A DNA stretch of 6,025 nucleotides from an uncultured Caulobacteraceae bacterium (GCA_937910255.1 CALEOQ010000510.1:1-6025), one strand, 5' to 3'. Positions 1 through 5,143 are shown, counted from the stretch's first letter. Notes: generated by a model not told the origin, from the sequence alone. Translations and numbers: made by a program.

Positions 1-37
1 TGTTTATCGATCTTGCTCTATAATCGCGCCGCCTGCA
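1..37. other. Unplaced sequence beyond an adapter
   Basis: This short stretch lies outside the poly-T/adapter block. By eye it is about half G+C, clearly less GC-rich than the rest of the window. In the direction of read-through from the insert it comes after the adapter and poly-A, where reads normally contain noise. I see no gene in it. It may be low-quality read tail or a chimeric join, and it should not be treated as genomically linked to the genes at 416 onward. Confidence 0.6.
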
Positions 38-118
38 TTTTTTTTTTTTTTTTTCAAGCAGAAGACGGCATACGAGATTACGACGTGACTGGAGTTCAGA
101 CGTGTGCTCTTCCGATCT
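38..118 (+). other. Illumina adapter contamination (poly-T, P7, index, Read-2 primer)
   Basis: A run of 17 T (38-54) is followed by the 24-nt P7 flow-cell sequence (55-78, starting CAAGCAGAAGACGGCATACG), a 6-nt index (79-84, TACGAC), and the full 34-nt TruSeq Read-2 primer (85-118, starting GTGACTGGAGTTCAGACGTG and ending in GCTCTTCCGATCT). The order and spacing match an Illumina library end exactly. The poly-T fits the T-linker of the grafted flow-cell oligo seen as poly-A in read-through. On the minus strand it translates into the RKSTRLNSSHVVISYAVFCLK-type peptide that recurs in databases as an adapter artefact. It is not biological. Confidence 0.98.
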
Positions 119-415
119 CTGCATGGGATGGAGTCCCTGTTCTGGAGTGGGTGTCGGAGCCCGTCGGCTCGTGACCGCCCCGCGCCGACGGCCCGGCGGC
201 CCCCACAAGGGCTTTGAGCGCAGCGTCCCTTGTGGGGGGCGACGGACGGTGGCGAGGTCACTGGAGCCAAAGGGACCCGGCGCCCGCCCGAAGGACTGCG
301 CCCCGCTTGCTTATGGCTGGACCTTCCGGCCCCGACCCGGCCCGCCGCCGCCCAGACGCTCTCGTGGCTCCCGACGCCACCTCGCCGGGTCGCCAGCCTT
401 GCGAGCAGCAGGTGG
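119..415. other. Non-coding or unassigned region downstream of the dpdA-like gene
   Basis: These 297 bases lie between the adapter and the stop codon of the dpdA-like gene. Open frames run through here on both strands, but they are arginine/proline-rich, lack a convincing ribosome binding site, and look like shadow frames of GC-rich DNA. The one clear structure is the hairpin at 200-238. A shorter inverted repeat (CCACCT at 377-382, AGGTGG at 410-415) sits directly after the dpdA stop. The true neighbour to the left is lost because the assembly ends in adapter. Confidence 0.5.
200..238. repeat. Perfect 12-bp inverted repeat (hairpin)
   Basis: CCCCCACAAGGG at 200-211 is matched exactly by its reverse complement at 227-238, leaving a 15-nt loop. 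It lies about 180 bp downstream of the dpdA-like stop codon. No T-tract follows on either strand, so it is not a classical Rho-independent terminator. It could still stop or stabilise the 3' end of the minus-strand transcript, or be a protein-binding or replication-related site. The repeat itself is certain; its role is inferred. Confidence 0.7.
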
Positions 416-1189
416 TTAGAATAGGGAAGGCTGTGATCCGCCGACCATGGGCCGGCTTCGGCCGGCGATCCGTTCGGCGAACAGATAGGCTTCCATCCAG
501 TCGTTCTGGTCGCGCCCGCTGCGGCGGGCGGCGTAGGACCAGGCCATGGAGTCCGCCGAATAGAGCATGGAGCGGACGGCCGGGCTTTGCAGGGCGGTGA
601 GCTTCACCCCGAACCCGTGTAGCCGCAGGTCGGGGCGGGCCCGCAGGATCGTCTCCAGGATGACGCCGATCGCCCGCGGATTGCCCTGGCGCTTGCAGAC
701 GGAGCCGACCCCGACCCATGCGCCCTTGCCCAGACGGTCACCGTAGGCGTCGAGGTGGCGGCGGTAGTCGGCCGCGTGCCAGCCCTGCAGGACCGCCATC
801 AGCGGGGTGCGTCCAGTGCCTGCCGCGGCGATGGCGTCGAAGCGATCCAGGGTCAGCTGCTGGTGCTCCCGCACCGACAGCCCGGTCGCGGCGATCACGT
901 CCGGCTCGCACATCCAGTCCTGGGAGACGGCGACCTCCAGGCCGGAGCCATGCCAATCGCCGAACTGGCGCACCAAGGCGGCATAATCCTGCGGCGACTG
1001 GTCGAACCGGCCGCGCAGGGCGATCTGGGTGAAGGCCCCGGAATCGAGCATCCAGCCCTCGCTCTGGCCGACGAAGGCGATGTTGCCCTGCCGGCCGGCG
1101 AGGACATTGGCGGAAATGCAGACGGGATGGCCGCGCAGGCTGAGCGGCCATCCCATGCGCGGGCGATGCGCGCCGACGAAGAAGCGCAT
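416..1189 (-). CDS. dpdA: DpdA-family 7-deazaguanine transglycosylase-like protein
   Basis: This 257-residue protein resembles the phage DpdA family, relatives of tRNA-guanine transglycosylase (TGT) that swap guanine in DNA for a 7-deazaguanine such as preQ0. Visible motifs in order are an N-terminal MRFFVGAHRP strand, LDSGAF (48-53, corresponding to the DSGGF active-site region of TGT), QDWMCEP (90-96), VLQGW (133-137), GVGSVCKR (160-167), HGFGVK (191-196) and SADSMAW (211-217, where an Asp could be the nucleophile). There is no CxCxxC zinc motif of the tRNA enzymes, and the length is that of short phage forms. The ATG lies 4 nt after the upstream TAG with only a weak TAGGGCG site, so translation is probably coupled to the 162-residue gene. 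No preQ0 synthesis genes are in view, so precursor may come from the host or from genes elsewhere. The family call is firm; the DNA substrate is inferred. Confidence 0.85.
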   Translation of the reverse strand: MRFFVGAHRPRMGWPLSLRGHPVCISANVLAGRQGNIAFVGQSEGWMLDSGAFTQIALRGRFDQSPQDYAALVRQFGDWHGSGLEVAVSQDWMCEPDVIAATGLSVREHQQLTLDRFDAIAAAGTGRTPLMAVLQGWHAADYRRHLDAYGDRLGKGAWVGVGSVCKRQGNPRAIGVILETILRARPDLRLHGFGVKLTALQSPAVRSMLYSADSMAWSYAARRSGRDQNDWMEAYLFAERIAGRSRPMVGGSQPSLF

Positions 1190-1193
1190 CGCC

Positions 1194-1682
1194 CTACACC
1201 GACGCCGGCGCGGTCTCGCCGATCACCAGCGGCCCAGGCCGGAAGCGGTCGAACCGCTCGAGATAGGCTTGCAGCTCCGCGAGGGTGGCCAAGCCCAGGA
1301 TTGCCAGGTCGTCGCGGCTGACGCAGGCCGCGCCGCCGTCGCGATCGAGGCTGCAGGTCTCCTCCGTGCCGTCGGCATGGTGGAGTCGTGTCGCCGGCCC
1401 CCATTCGCCGCCGTAGCCGTCGTAGGTCAGCCGGTAGACCAGGCCATGTTCGGCGCAGAAGGCCTGCAGGGTCTCGAACTCGCCGCTGTTCACCTCGATG
1501 CCGAAGAGGTCGACACCGTCGATCCCTGCCTGCAGATGGGCGATGAGCTCGTCTCGGCTGTCGAAGCTGTCGCCCCAGTCGGGGCCGAGCCGTTCGTCCT
1601 CAATGGCCTCGCACAAGGCGTCCACCAGGTGGGCGGGCGCCGATCCGCCGATGACGATGCTGGCGCTGACGCGATTACCCAC
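1194..1682 (-). CDS. Hypothetical protein, 162 aa, GTG start
   Basis: I do not recognise this protein. It is acidic and appears soluble, with no signal peptide or membrane segment. Visible features are a short N-terminal strand (SASIVIGG), a predicted amphipathic helix (HLVDALCEAIEDE), a DWGDSFDSRDEL stretch, a central GVDLFGIEV strand followed by a helix (GEFETLQAFCAEHG), then LTYDGYGGEWGPATRLH. A longer in-frame ATG reading would begin at 1730, but the GTG at 1682 has GGAGG six bases upstream and overlaps the end of the 37-residue ORF by 8 nt, so I prefer the GTG. G/C preference at third positions is high throughout, which supports real coding. It sits 4 nt upstream of the dpdA-like gene, so it is probably co-translated with it and could be an accessory factor. 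That role is inferred from position only. Confidence 0.75.
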   Translation of the reverse strand: MGNRVSASIVIGGSAPAHLVDALCEAIEDERLGPDWGDSFDSRDELIAHLQAGIDGVDLFGIEVNSGEFETLQAFCAEHGLVYRLTYDGYGGEWGPATRLHHADGTEETCSLDRDGGAACVSRDDLAILGLATLAELQAYLERFDRFRPGPLVIGETAPASV

Positions 1683-1788
1683 GGGCCGCCTCCAGTGCGT
1701 TTTCGAGGAGGCACATGACGTCGTAGGCATCGCGGGTGATCAGCGTGGGGTCGAGCTCGAAATTGAGCTTGGCGTAGTAGTCGGCCAT
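1675..1788 (-). CDS. Small hypothetical protein, 37 aa
   Basis: A 37-residue ORF starts MADYYAKLNFELDP and ends ALEAARG before TAA. It has an excellent GGAGG site five bases upstream of its ATG, and its end overlaps the GTG of the next gene by 8 nt, the arrangement expected for translational coupling. Codon third positions follow the G/C preference of the neighbours apart from a few codons. The start MADYY-x-x-(hydrophobic) resembles the beginning of longer hypothetical proteins of mobile elements as I recall them, so it could be a shortened or split version of such a protein whose remainder is the 162-residue ORF. It could equally be a leader peptide for the downstream pair. The function is unknown. 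Confidence 0.6.
   Translation of the reverse strand: MADYYAKLNFELDPTLITRDAYDVMCLLENALEAARG
1689..1693 (-). promoter_or_regulatory. Ribosome binding site deciding the GTG start at 1682
   Basis: GGAGG on the minus strand ends six bases before GTG at 1682-1680, inside the end of the 37-residue ORF. No comparable site precedes the in-frame ATG at 1730, so this fixes the start of the 162-residue protein. Confidence 0.75.
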
Positions 1789-1793
1789 GGGAG

Positions 1794-1798
1794 CCTCC
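1794..1798 (-). promoter_or_regulatory. Ribosome binding site of the 37-aa ORF
   Basis: GGAGG lies five bases before the ATG at 1788. The 13-nt block GGAGGCTCCCATG is identical to that at the Mom-like gene start (4750-4762). This supports translation of a very short ORF that would otherwise be easy to dismiss. Confidence 0.7.
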
Positions 1799-1824
1799 GG
1801 GCTTCGGTTACGCCCCGATCGGCC

Positions 1825-1846
1825 CTTCCTCCGGCCTTTCTCTGCC
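1825..1846 (-). repeat. Intergenic element copy (weakest of three)
   Basis: This segment, 36 bp upstream of the 37-residue ORF, contains GAGAAAGGCCGG on the minus strand. It aligns without gaps to the elements at 4787-4808 (14 of 22 positions by my count) and 3856-3877. The core GAGAAAG is exact between this copy and that at 4798-4804, at nearly the same distance from the ATG (54 versus 52 nt). Relatedness of this copy is tentative because purine-rich GC sequence matches easily. Confidence 0.35.
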
Positions 1847-1848
1847 GC

Positions 1849-2823
1849 TCACCCCGGCCCCGCGGCCTCGCCGAACGCCCCCGGCGGCAGGCTCCAGGGC
1901 CGGCTGATCACCGGCAGCCGCCAGTCCGCCGCCTCCGCCTGGGCGACCAGATCGGGCCGCGAGAGGGCTGCGGGATAGGGGCGGCCCCGATCGGGCAGGG
2001 CGATCACGCTGACGGACCGCTGGATGGTGAACCCCGAGGCGTGTTCACGCGCGGCGATGCGGCGGAACTGGTCGGGCAACAGGGCGCGGATCGTCGCCCA
2101 CTGGTTGGGCGAGCCGAAGATGCAGGCCCGGCAGCTGAGCCGGCTCCAGCCCAGCTGGTAGGCGAGATGCGGCGTGACCCCGAAGCGCTCGATGATCCGC
2201 CACACCTCGGCTTGCGCCCAGCCGTGGAGTGGCCGCCAGTGATCCACCCGCCGCGGCGGCGCGCGACCGCCGCCGGTGGCGGTGCGATGCGGTTCGAAGG
2301 TCGCGTAGCGGGCCCGCCCCGGGCTTTCCTCGGCCCGCTCACCGGTCACCACCAGGGTGCGGCCCTTTAGGAACCGGGCCTGGCCGCGGATCGCGGCGGC
2401 GAGGACCTCGATCTTCAGCACGCTCGAACACCATCTCACCCGCAGGTCGGCGCTGACCTGGGGAAAGCGGCCGCGCCAGCCGGGCGGCCCGGCGCCGCCG
2501 GCGCGGCCGAGGCCGCCGCCCGGCAGCTCGAAGACGACCGCGCCGGTCGGGTCGCCCTGTCGGTCCATCTCGCCGAGGAAGCCGCCGACCCGCCACGACC
2601 GATAAAGTGGCACGCCGAAATAGCCGGCGAGCGCGCGGCAGCAGGGGAGGGTGCAGGGCCAGTCGACGAACGGCTGGTCCCCATCCACATCATGATGATG
2701 GAGCTCGATGCGCGAGGCCGGGACGCCCGCCTCCAACAGATGCAGCAAGCAGGCCAGCGAATCCTTGCCGCCGCTGAAGGCGACCGCGATGCGGTCGTAG
2801 CCGCCGAGGTCCGGCCCGGTCAC
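1849..2823 (-). CDS. PP-loop ATPase, PAPS reductase family protein 1
   Basis: This 324-residue protein belongs to the PAPS reductase / PP-loop ATPase superfamily, which binds ATP or an adenylyl-sulfate and activates or transfers groups, often sulfur. The PP-loop SGGKDS is at 17-22. It is followed by HHHDVDG (42-48), DWPCTLPCC (54-62), a WCSSVLK segment (131-137), TGERAEESPGRARY (160-173), HWRPLHGW (195-202) and a CxxC pair (C231, C234 in SCRACIFG). The cysteines could bind an Fe-S cluster or carry sulfur. It starts at GTG 2823, which overlaps the stop of the upstream PP-loop gene as GTGA, so the two are translationally coupled. It is unlikely to be assimilatory CysH, since the CxxC context, the extra segments and the neighbours differ. 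Placement beside DpdA-like and Mom-like genes suggests nucleic-acid modification, but its substrate cannot be read from the sequence. Confidence 0.85.
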   Translation of the reverse strand: MTGPDLGGYDRIAVAFSGGKDSLACLLHLLEAGVPASRIELHHHDVDGDQPFVDWPCTLPCCRALAGYFGVPLYRSWRVGGFLGEMDRQGDPTGAVVFELPGGGLGRAGGAGPPGWRGRFPQVSADLRVRWCSSVLKIEVLAAAIRGQARFLKGRTLVVTGERAEESPGRARYATFEPHRTATGGGRAPPRRVDHWRPLHGWAQAEVWRIIERFGVTPHLAYQLGWSRLSCRACIFGSPNQWATIRALLPDQFRRIAAREHASGFTIQRSVSVIALPDRGRPYPAALSRPDLVAQAEAADWRLPVISRPWSLPPGAFGEAAGPG

Positions 2824-3800
2824 GGCCGCCGATCCAGGCCGGTGTAGAGGCCGGGCGCGGCGTCCATGTCGCCAGGATCGCCGGCGAAGGCGTCGAAGAC
2901 CGTCATCCAGCGGGCCATCTCCGGCCGGTCGTCCTGGCGCTCCGCAACTGCGGCCTGCCAGCGCGTCAGGCTGCGCGGCGCCAGGGCAGCGTTTGCCTCG
3001 ATCTCCGCCGGATCGAGCAGGCCCTCCTGGCGAATGAACTCGGTCATCGAGCCGGGGCGCGGCGTCGCGCCCCGCGCGCCCTTGACCGTCCGGCGCCAGA
3101 GTCCTTCGACGTTGCGCAGGCGGGGTTTGGCCCGGGCTTCGATCAGCACGATCTGGCGCAACTGGGCAGAGGGCAGGCCGCGGATTTCCGCCGGCCGTGC
3201 CGCCGTGCAGTAGAAGCAGGCGCTTTTGGGCGGGACCGGCAGGCCCGCCGCAGCGATGCGGCGCTCGCAGTCGTCACGGCGCCAGCCCCATTCCCGCAAG
3301 AGATAACGGTGCTCGTAGAGCGGGTCGTCGAGGCTTTGGACGGCGCGGTAGCGCCGGTCGTCGGCCGGGCTGGCGTCATAGCCGATCAGCTTGATCACCC
3401 GCCGGCCCGCGGCCCAGGCCGCGACGGCCGGCGGCCAGGTGCGGGCCCAGGCGTGTTGCGGCGCGGCCTTCCACTTCTGCGAACAGGTGCCGCGGCCGAA
3501 GGCGATGCCGGGCAAGGTCCCGTTGGTCAGCAGGTTCTCGGTCAGGGTCCGATAGGCCGGCCAATTCTTGAAGTTCTTCGGCGTGTAGCGGACGATCGCC
3601 GAGGGCACGCCGCGCTCGGCGAGCCAGGCGCGGAACACCGGCACGAAGGCCAGGGTCTCGCGCTTCTCGGCGCCCACGTCGGCGAACAGCACCTGGTCGA
3701 CAGGTTCGCCGCGCTCGATCAGCTCGACCAGCATGGCGGTCGAATCGACGCCAGCGCCCCAGGCGGCGAGCACGGGCGCGCGCTCGGAAAGAGGAACCAT
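2820..3800 (-). CDS. PP-loop ATPase, PAPS reductase family protein 2
   Basis: This 326-residue protein is a second, clearly different PP-loop member. Its loop is WGAGVDST (14-21), in place of the usual SGGxDS. Then come LFADVGAEKRET (38-49), the family-typical GTCSQKWKAAP (104-114, C106), LIGYDASPADDRR (138-150), YLLREWGWRRDDC (166-178) and KSACFYC (192-198, C195/C198). This pattern is that of phage and bacterial proteins annotated as PAPS reductase/FAD synthetase-like. I chose ATG 3800 because GGAG lies seven bases upstream. A reading from 4094 would add 98 low-complexity residues overlapping the Mom-like gene and has no good site. The C-terminal ~75 residues beyond the CxxC are helical and unassigned. 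It follows the Mom-like gene by 88 nt and is coupled by overlap to protein 1, so the two may form a complex or act in sequence. Confidence 0.85.
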   Translation of the reverse strand: MVPLSERAPVLAAWGAGVDSTAMLVELIERGEPVDQVLFADVGAEKRETLAFVPVFRAWLAERGVPSAIVRYTPKNFKNWPAYRTLTENLLTNGTLPGIAFGRGTCSQKWKAAPQHAWARTWPPAVAAWAAGRRVIKLIGYDASPADDRRYRAVQSLDDPLYEHRYLLREWGWRRDDCERRIAAAGLPVPPKSACFYCTAARPAEIRGLPSAQLRQIVLIEARAKPRLRNVEGLWRRTVKGARGATPRPGSMTEFIRQEGLLDPAEIEANAALAPRSLTRWQAAVAERQDDRPEMARWMTVFDAFAGDPGDMDAAPGLYTGLDRRP

Positions 3801-3807
3801 GGGCCGT

Positions 3808-3811
3808 CTCC
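3808..3811 (-). promoter_or_regulatory. Ribosome binding site deciding the start at 3800
   Basis: GGAG on the minus strand lies seven bases before the ATG. It supports the 326-residue product over the longer reading from 4094. A 12-bp palindrome (TTCGCCGGCGAA, 3816-3827) sits just upstream and might be an operator, but palindromes of this size are not rare in such GC-rich DNA. Confidence 0.6.
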
Positions 3812-3855
3812 GGATTTCGCCGGCGAAGGCCCCTGCCTGCGCCCGGCTCGTCCGG

Positions 3856-3877
3856 CGCCGCCCTCCCTTTCGCCTCC
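3856..3877 (-). repeat. 22-bp intergenic element, copy upstream of PP-loop gene 2
   Basis: The minus strand reads GGAGGCGAAAG followed by GGAGGGCGGCG. It matches the element at 4787-4808 at 19 of 22 positions without gaps; the differences are one base in the middle-left and a CC/GG pair. It lies 11 nt after the Mom-like stop codon and 55 bp upstream of the PP-loop gene 2 start. Recurrence in front of two genes of the same cluster suggests a shared leader, promoter or regulator site. The similarity is seen; the function is inferred. Confidence 0.5.
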
Positions 3878-3888
3878 AGCCGCTTGGC

Positions 3889-4752
3889 TCAGGGCCGGGG
3901 CGCGTCGGTCCGGATGGGGTAGGGCAGGGCGGTCCCCATCCGGCTCCGCACCGCGCGCCGGGTGCTCGTCGACCCGCAGGGGAAGGCGTAGACGTGGTTG
4001 CCGCGATGGCGCAGGCGTCGGAACGGGCCCTCGCGCAGCGCGCGTTCGATGTAGGCGCCGCCGGATTCTCCAGGCGCCAGGGGCGGGGCGCCATGCCGGC
4101 GCAGGGTCTCGTAGGCGTAGCGGGCGCCGGTGTCGCCGTGCTTGAGCTTCATTAGCGCCCGCGAGCTGATCACCGTGGCGTCGTCGGCGACCCACAGCGT
4201 GCGGGCGGTCGCACGGCCGAGATAGAGCGCCGACGAGGCGGCGTAGATGCCGCCGTAGTGGCCCGCGAAGGTCATTTGGCCGGACCGGTCTACGCGAGGC
4301 ACGGGGTCCGAATAGGCGAGGCAGACCGAGTACAGCGGGCGGCCATCATCGCCGGTCTTGTCCTGGGCGAGACCCGCCAGGGCCTGGCGCAGGAACCAGG
4401 TCTCGGCGTTGCCAGGCACGTGGTCGAGCAGCAGGAAGCGGCCGAGGTCGCAGGATCGCGCGCCGCCCGCGCCATAGGCGTCGGCGGCGCGAGGCTGCAC
4501 CGGCACGCTGAACACCGCCACCCCGACAAGGCCGGCGGCGCGGTTGCGGCGGGCCTCCATCAGGCCGTAGGCGGCGATCGCCACGGGGTATGACCCCGAA
4601 TAGTGGTGCCGCACGATGAAGCCGCGCGCCTCGGCCGCGCCGCTCAAGCGCACCACTCCGTAGCGCCTGGGGTCGAGCGGTTCGCGTTGCGGGCGGTAGG
4701 ATTGGCGACGCTCGCGCCAGCGCAAGGCGACGAAGGGAAGATCGAGCTGCAT
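3889..4752 (-). CDS. mom: Mom-like adenine-modification protein (GNAT-like fold)
   Basis: This 287-residue protein has the signature layout of the phage Mu Mom family, which converts adenine in DNA to N6-carbamoylmethyladenine and protects against many restriction enzymes. Visible motifs are HHYSGSYP (49-56), LVGVAVFSVPV (75-85), DLGRFLLLDHVPGNAETWFL (102-121), a YSDP strand end (147-150), GHYGGIYAASSALYLGR (164-180) and GNHVYAFP (251-258). The HHYS...VGVAVF...GRFLLLD...YSD...GHYGxIY order is what I recall from Mom-family proteins. The sequence is longer than Mu Mom, with an extra N-terminal ~35 residues and a basic C-terminus. The ATG at 4752 has GGAGG five bases upstream. It is probably the first gene of the modification operon, following the terminator at 4840-4865. 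Chemistry on adenine is inferred from family membership; a different GNAT-like acyl or amino-acid transfer is possible. Confidence 0.7.
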   Translation of the reverse strand: MQLDLPFVALRWRERRQSYRPQREPLDPRRYGVVRLSGAAEARGFIVRHHYSGSYPVAIAAYGLMEARRNRAAGLVGVAVFSVPVQPRAADAYGAGGARSCDLGRFLLLDHVPGNAETWFLRQALAGLAQDKTGDDGRPLYSVCLAYSDPVPRVDRSGQMTFAGHYGGIYAASSALYLGRATARTLWVADDATVISSRALMKLKHGDTGARYAYETLRRHGAPPLAPGESGGAYIERALREGPFRRLRHRGNHVYAFPCGSTSTRRAVRSRMGTALPYPIRTDAPRP

Positions 4753-4757
4753 GGGAG

Positions 4758-4762
4758 CCTCC
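4758..4762 (-). promoter_or_regulatory. Ribosome binding site of the Mom-like gene
   Basis: GGAGG lies five bases before ATG 4752. The block GGAGGCTCCCATG repeats exactly at the start of the 37-residue ORF. A GGGG-ccgat-CCCC inverted repeat lies immediately upstream (around 4766-4779), close enough to influence access of ribosomes. Confidence 0.65.
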
Positions 4763-4786
4763 TTGAGGGGCCGATCCCCCGCTCCA

Positions 4787-4808
4787 CGCCGCCCTGGCTT
4801 TCTCCTCC
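4787..4808 (-). repeat. 22-bp intergenic element, copy upstream of the Mom-like gene
   Basis: The minus strand reads GGAGGAGAAAG followed by CCAGGGCGGCG, 34 bp upstream of the Mom-like ATG and on the far side of the terminator hairpin from the upstream gene. It matches the copy at 3856-3877 at 19 of 22 positions. No convincing -35/-10 pair is visible around it, so whether it is a promoter component, an mRNA leader motif or a regulator site is open. Confidence 0.5.
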
Positions 4809-4839
4809 CGACCCGCGTGGCTGTTGGCCCGCGCGAGAA

Positions 4840-4865
4840 GACCCGCCGGAGGGGACCGGCGGGTC
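4840..4865 (-). terminator. Hairpin terminator after the hypothetical gene(s)
   Basis: A perfect 10-bp inverted repeat (GACCCGCCGG at 4840-4849, CCGGCGGGTC at 4856-4865) with a 6-nt loop lies 26 nt past the stop at 4892. On the minus strand it is followed by TTCTCG, a weak T-tract. It is a plausible intrinsic terminator in a very GC-rich genome and would separate the regulator region from the modification operon. Confidence 0.65.
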
Positions 4866-4891
4866 GGGTGTCGCTGCAAAGAGAACGAGAT

Positions 4892-5143
4892 CTACGAGAG
4901 CAAGGCGCGGCGGATGTGGGTGGCGTAGGCGCCCACGGCCTTCCAGTACGCCGCCATCACCCCCTTGTTCTGGGCCCAGCTGATCTGCGCCCGGCGCCTC
5001 GCGTCGGCGGCGAGATCGCCCAGGACCGCCGCCAAGGCCGCGGTCACCGCCGGATCGGGGCGGCGCAGAGCCGCCACGGCCGGCAGGGCCAGCACGGGGT
5101 TGCGCACCTCCCGGCGTGCGCTGCGGGACGCCGCCGGGTTCAT
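4892..5143 (-). CDS. Alternative separate gene: 83-aa hypothetical protein
   Basis: If the frameshift interpretation is right, translation of this gene starts at ATG 5143 with only a weak GGAAAC-type site about seven bases upstream. The product is alanine-rich and helical, with tryptophans in ISWAQNK and AAYWKAVG. It ends at TAG just before the terminator hairpin. It shares its frame with the 234-residue reading, so it is an alternative model of the same DNA and not an additional gene. Confidence 0.5.
   Translation of the reverse strand: MNPAASRSARREVRNPVLALPAVAALRRPDPAVTAALAAVLGDLAADARRRAQISWAQNKGVMAAYWKAVGAYATHIRRALLS

Noticed and set aside
19..24. TATAAT resembling a -10 promoter box
   Set aside because: It lies in untrusted sequence beyond the adapter and has no -35 partner.
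4..270. 88-residue minus-strand ORF through the left end
   Set aside because: It translates the Illumina adapter and poly-T (RKSTRLNSSHVVISYAVFCLKKKKK), a known artefact.
755..1321. 188-residue plus-strand ORF
   Set aside because: It lies antisense to the DpdA-like and 162-residue genes, has no ribosome site or recognisable motif, and is a shadow frame of GC-rich DNA.
1498..2370. 290-residue plus-strand ORF
   Set aside because: It is antisense to the 37-aa, 162-aa and PP-loop 1 genes, is Arg/Pro/Gly-rich with no motifs, and is explained by codon bias of the genes opposite.
2685..2702. CATCATGATGATG stretch resembling a His-tag or designed repeat
   Set aside because: It encodes HHHDVDG within the conserved PP-loop family region and is natural coding sequence.
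1849..2823. Assignment of PP-loop protein 1 as QueC (preQ0 synthase)
   Set aside because: QueC would fit a DpdA pathway, but this protein has the TGERxEES, HWRPLxGW and CRACIFG pattern of the PAPS-reductase-like family and not the QueC four-cysteine zinc site.
3816..3827. 12-bp palindrome TTCGCCGGCGAA upstream of PP-loop gene 2 as an operator
   Set aside because: Palindromes of this size are expected a few times in 6 kb of this composition, and there is no second copy or other support.
3801..4094. N-terminal extension giving a 424-residue PP-loop protein 2
   Set aside because: The extra residues overlap the Mom-like gene, are low-complexity, and lack a ribosome site, whereas ATG 3800 has GGAG at seven bases.
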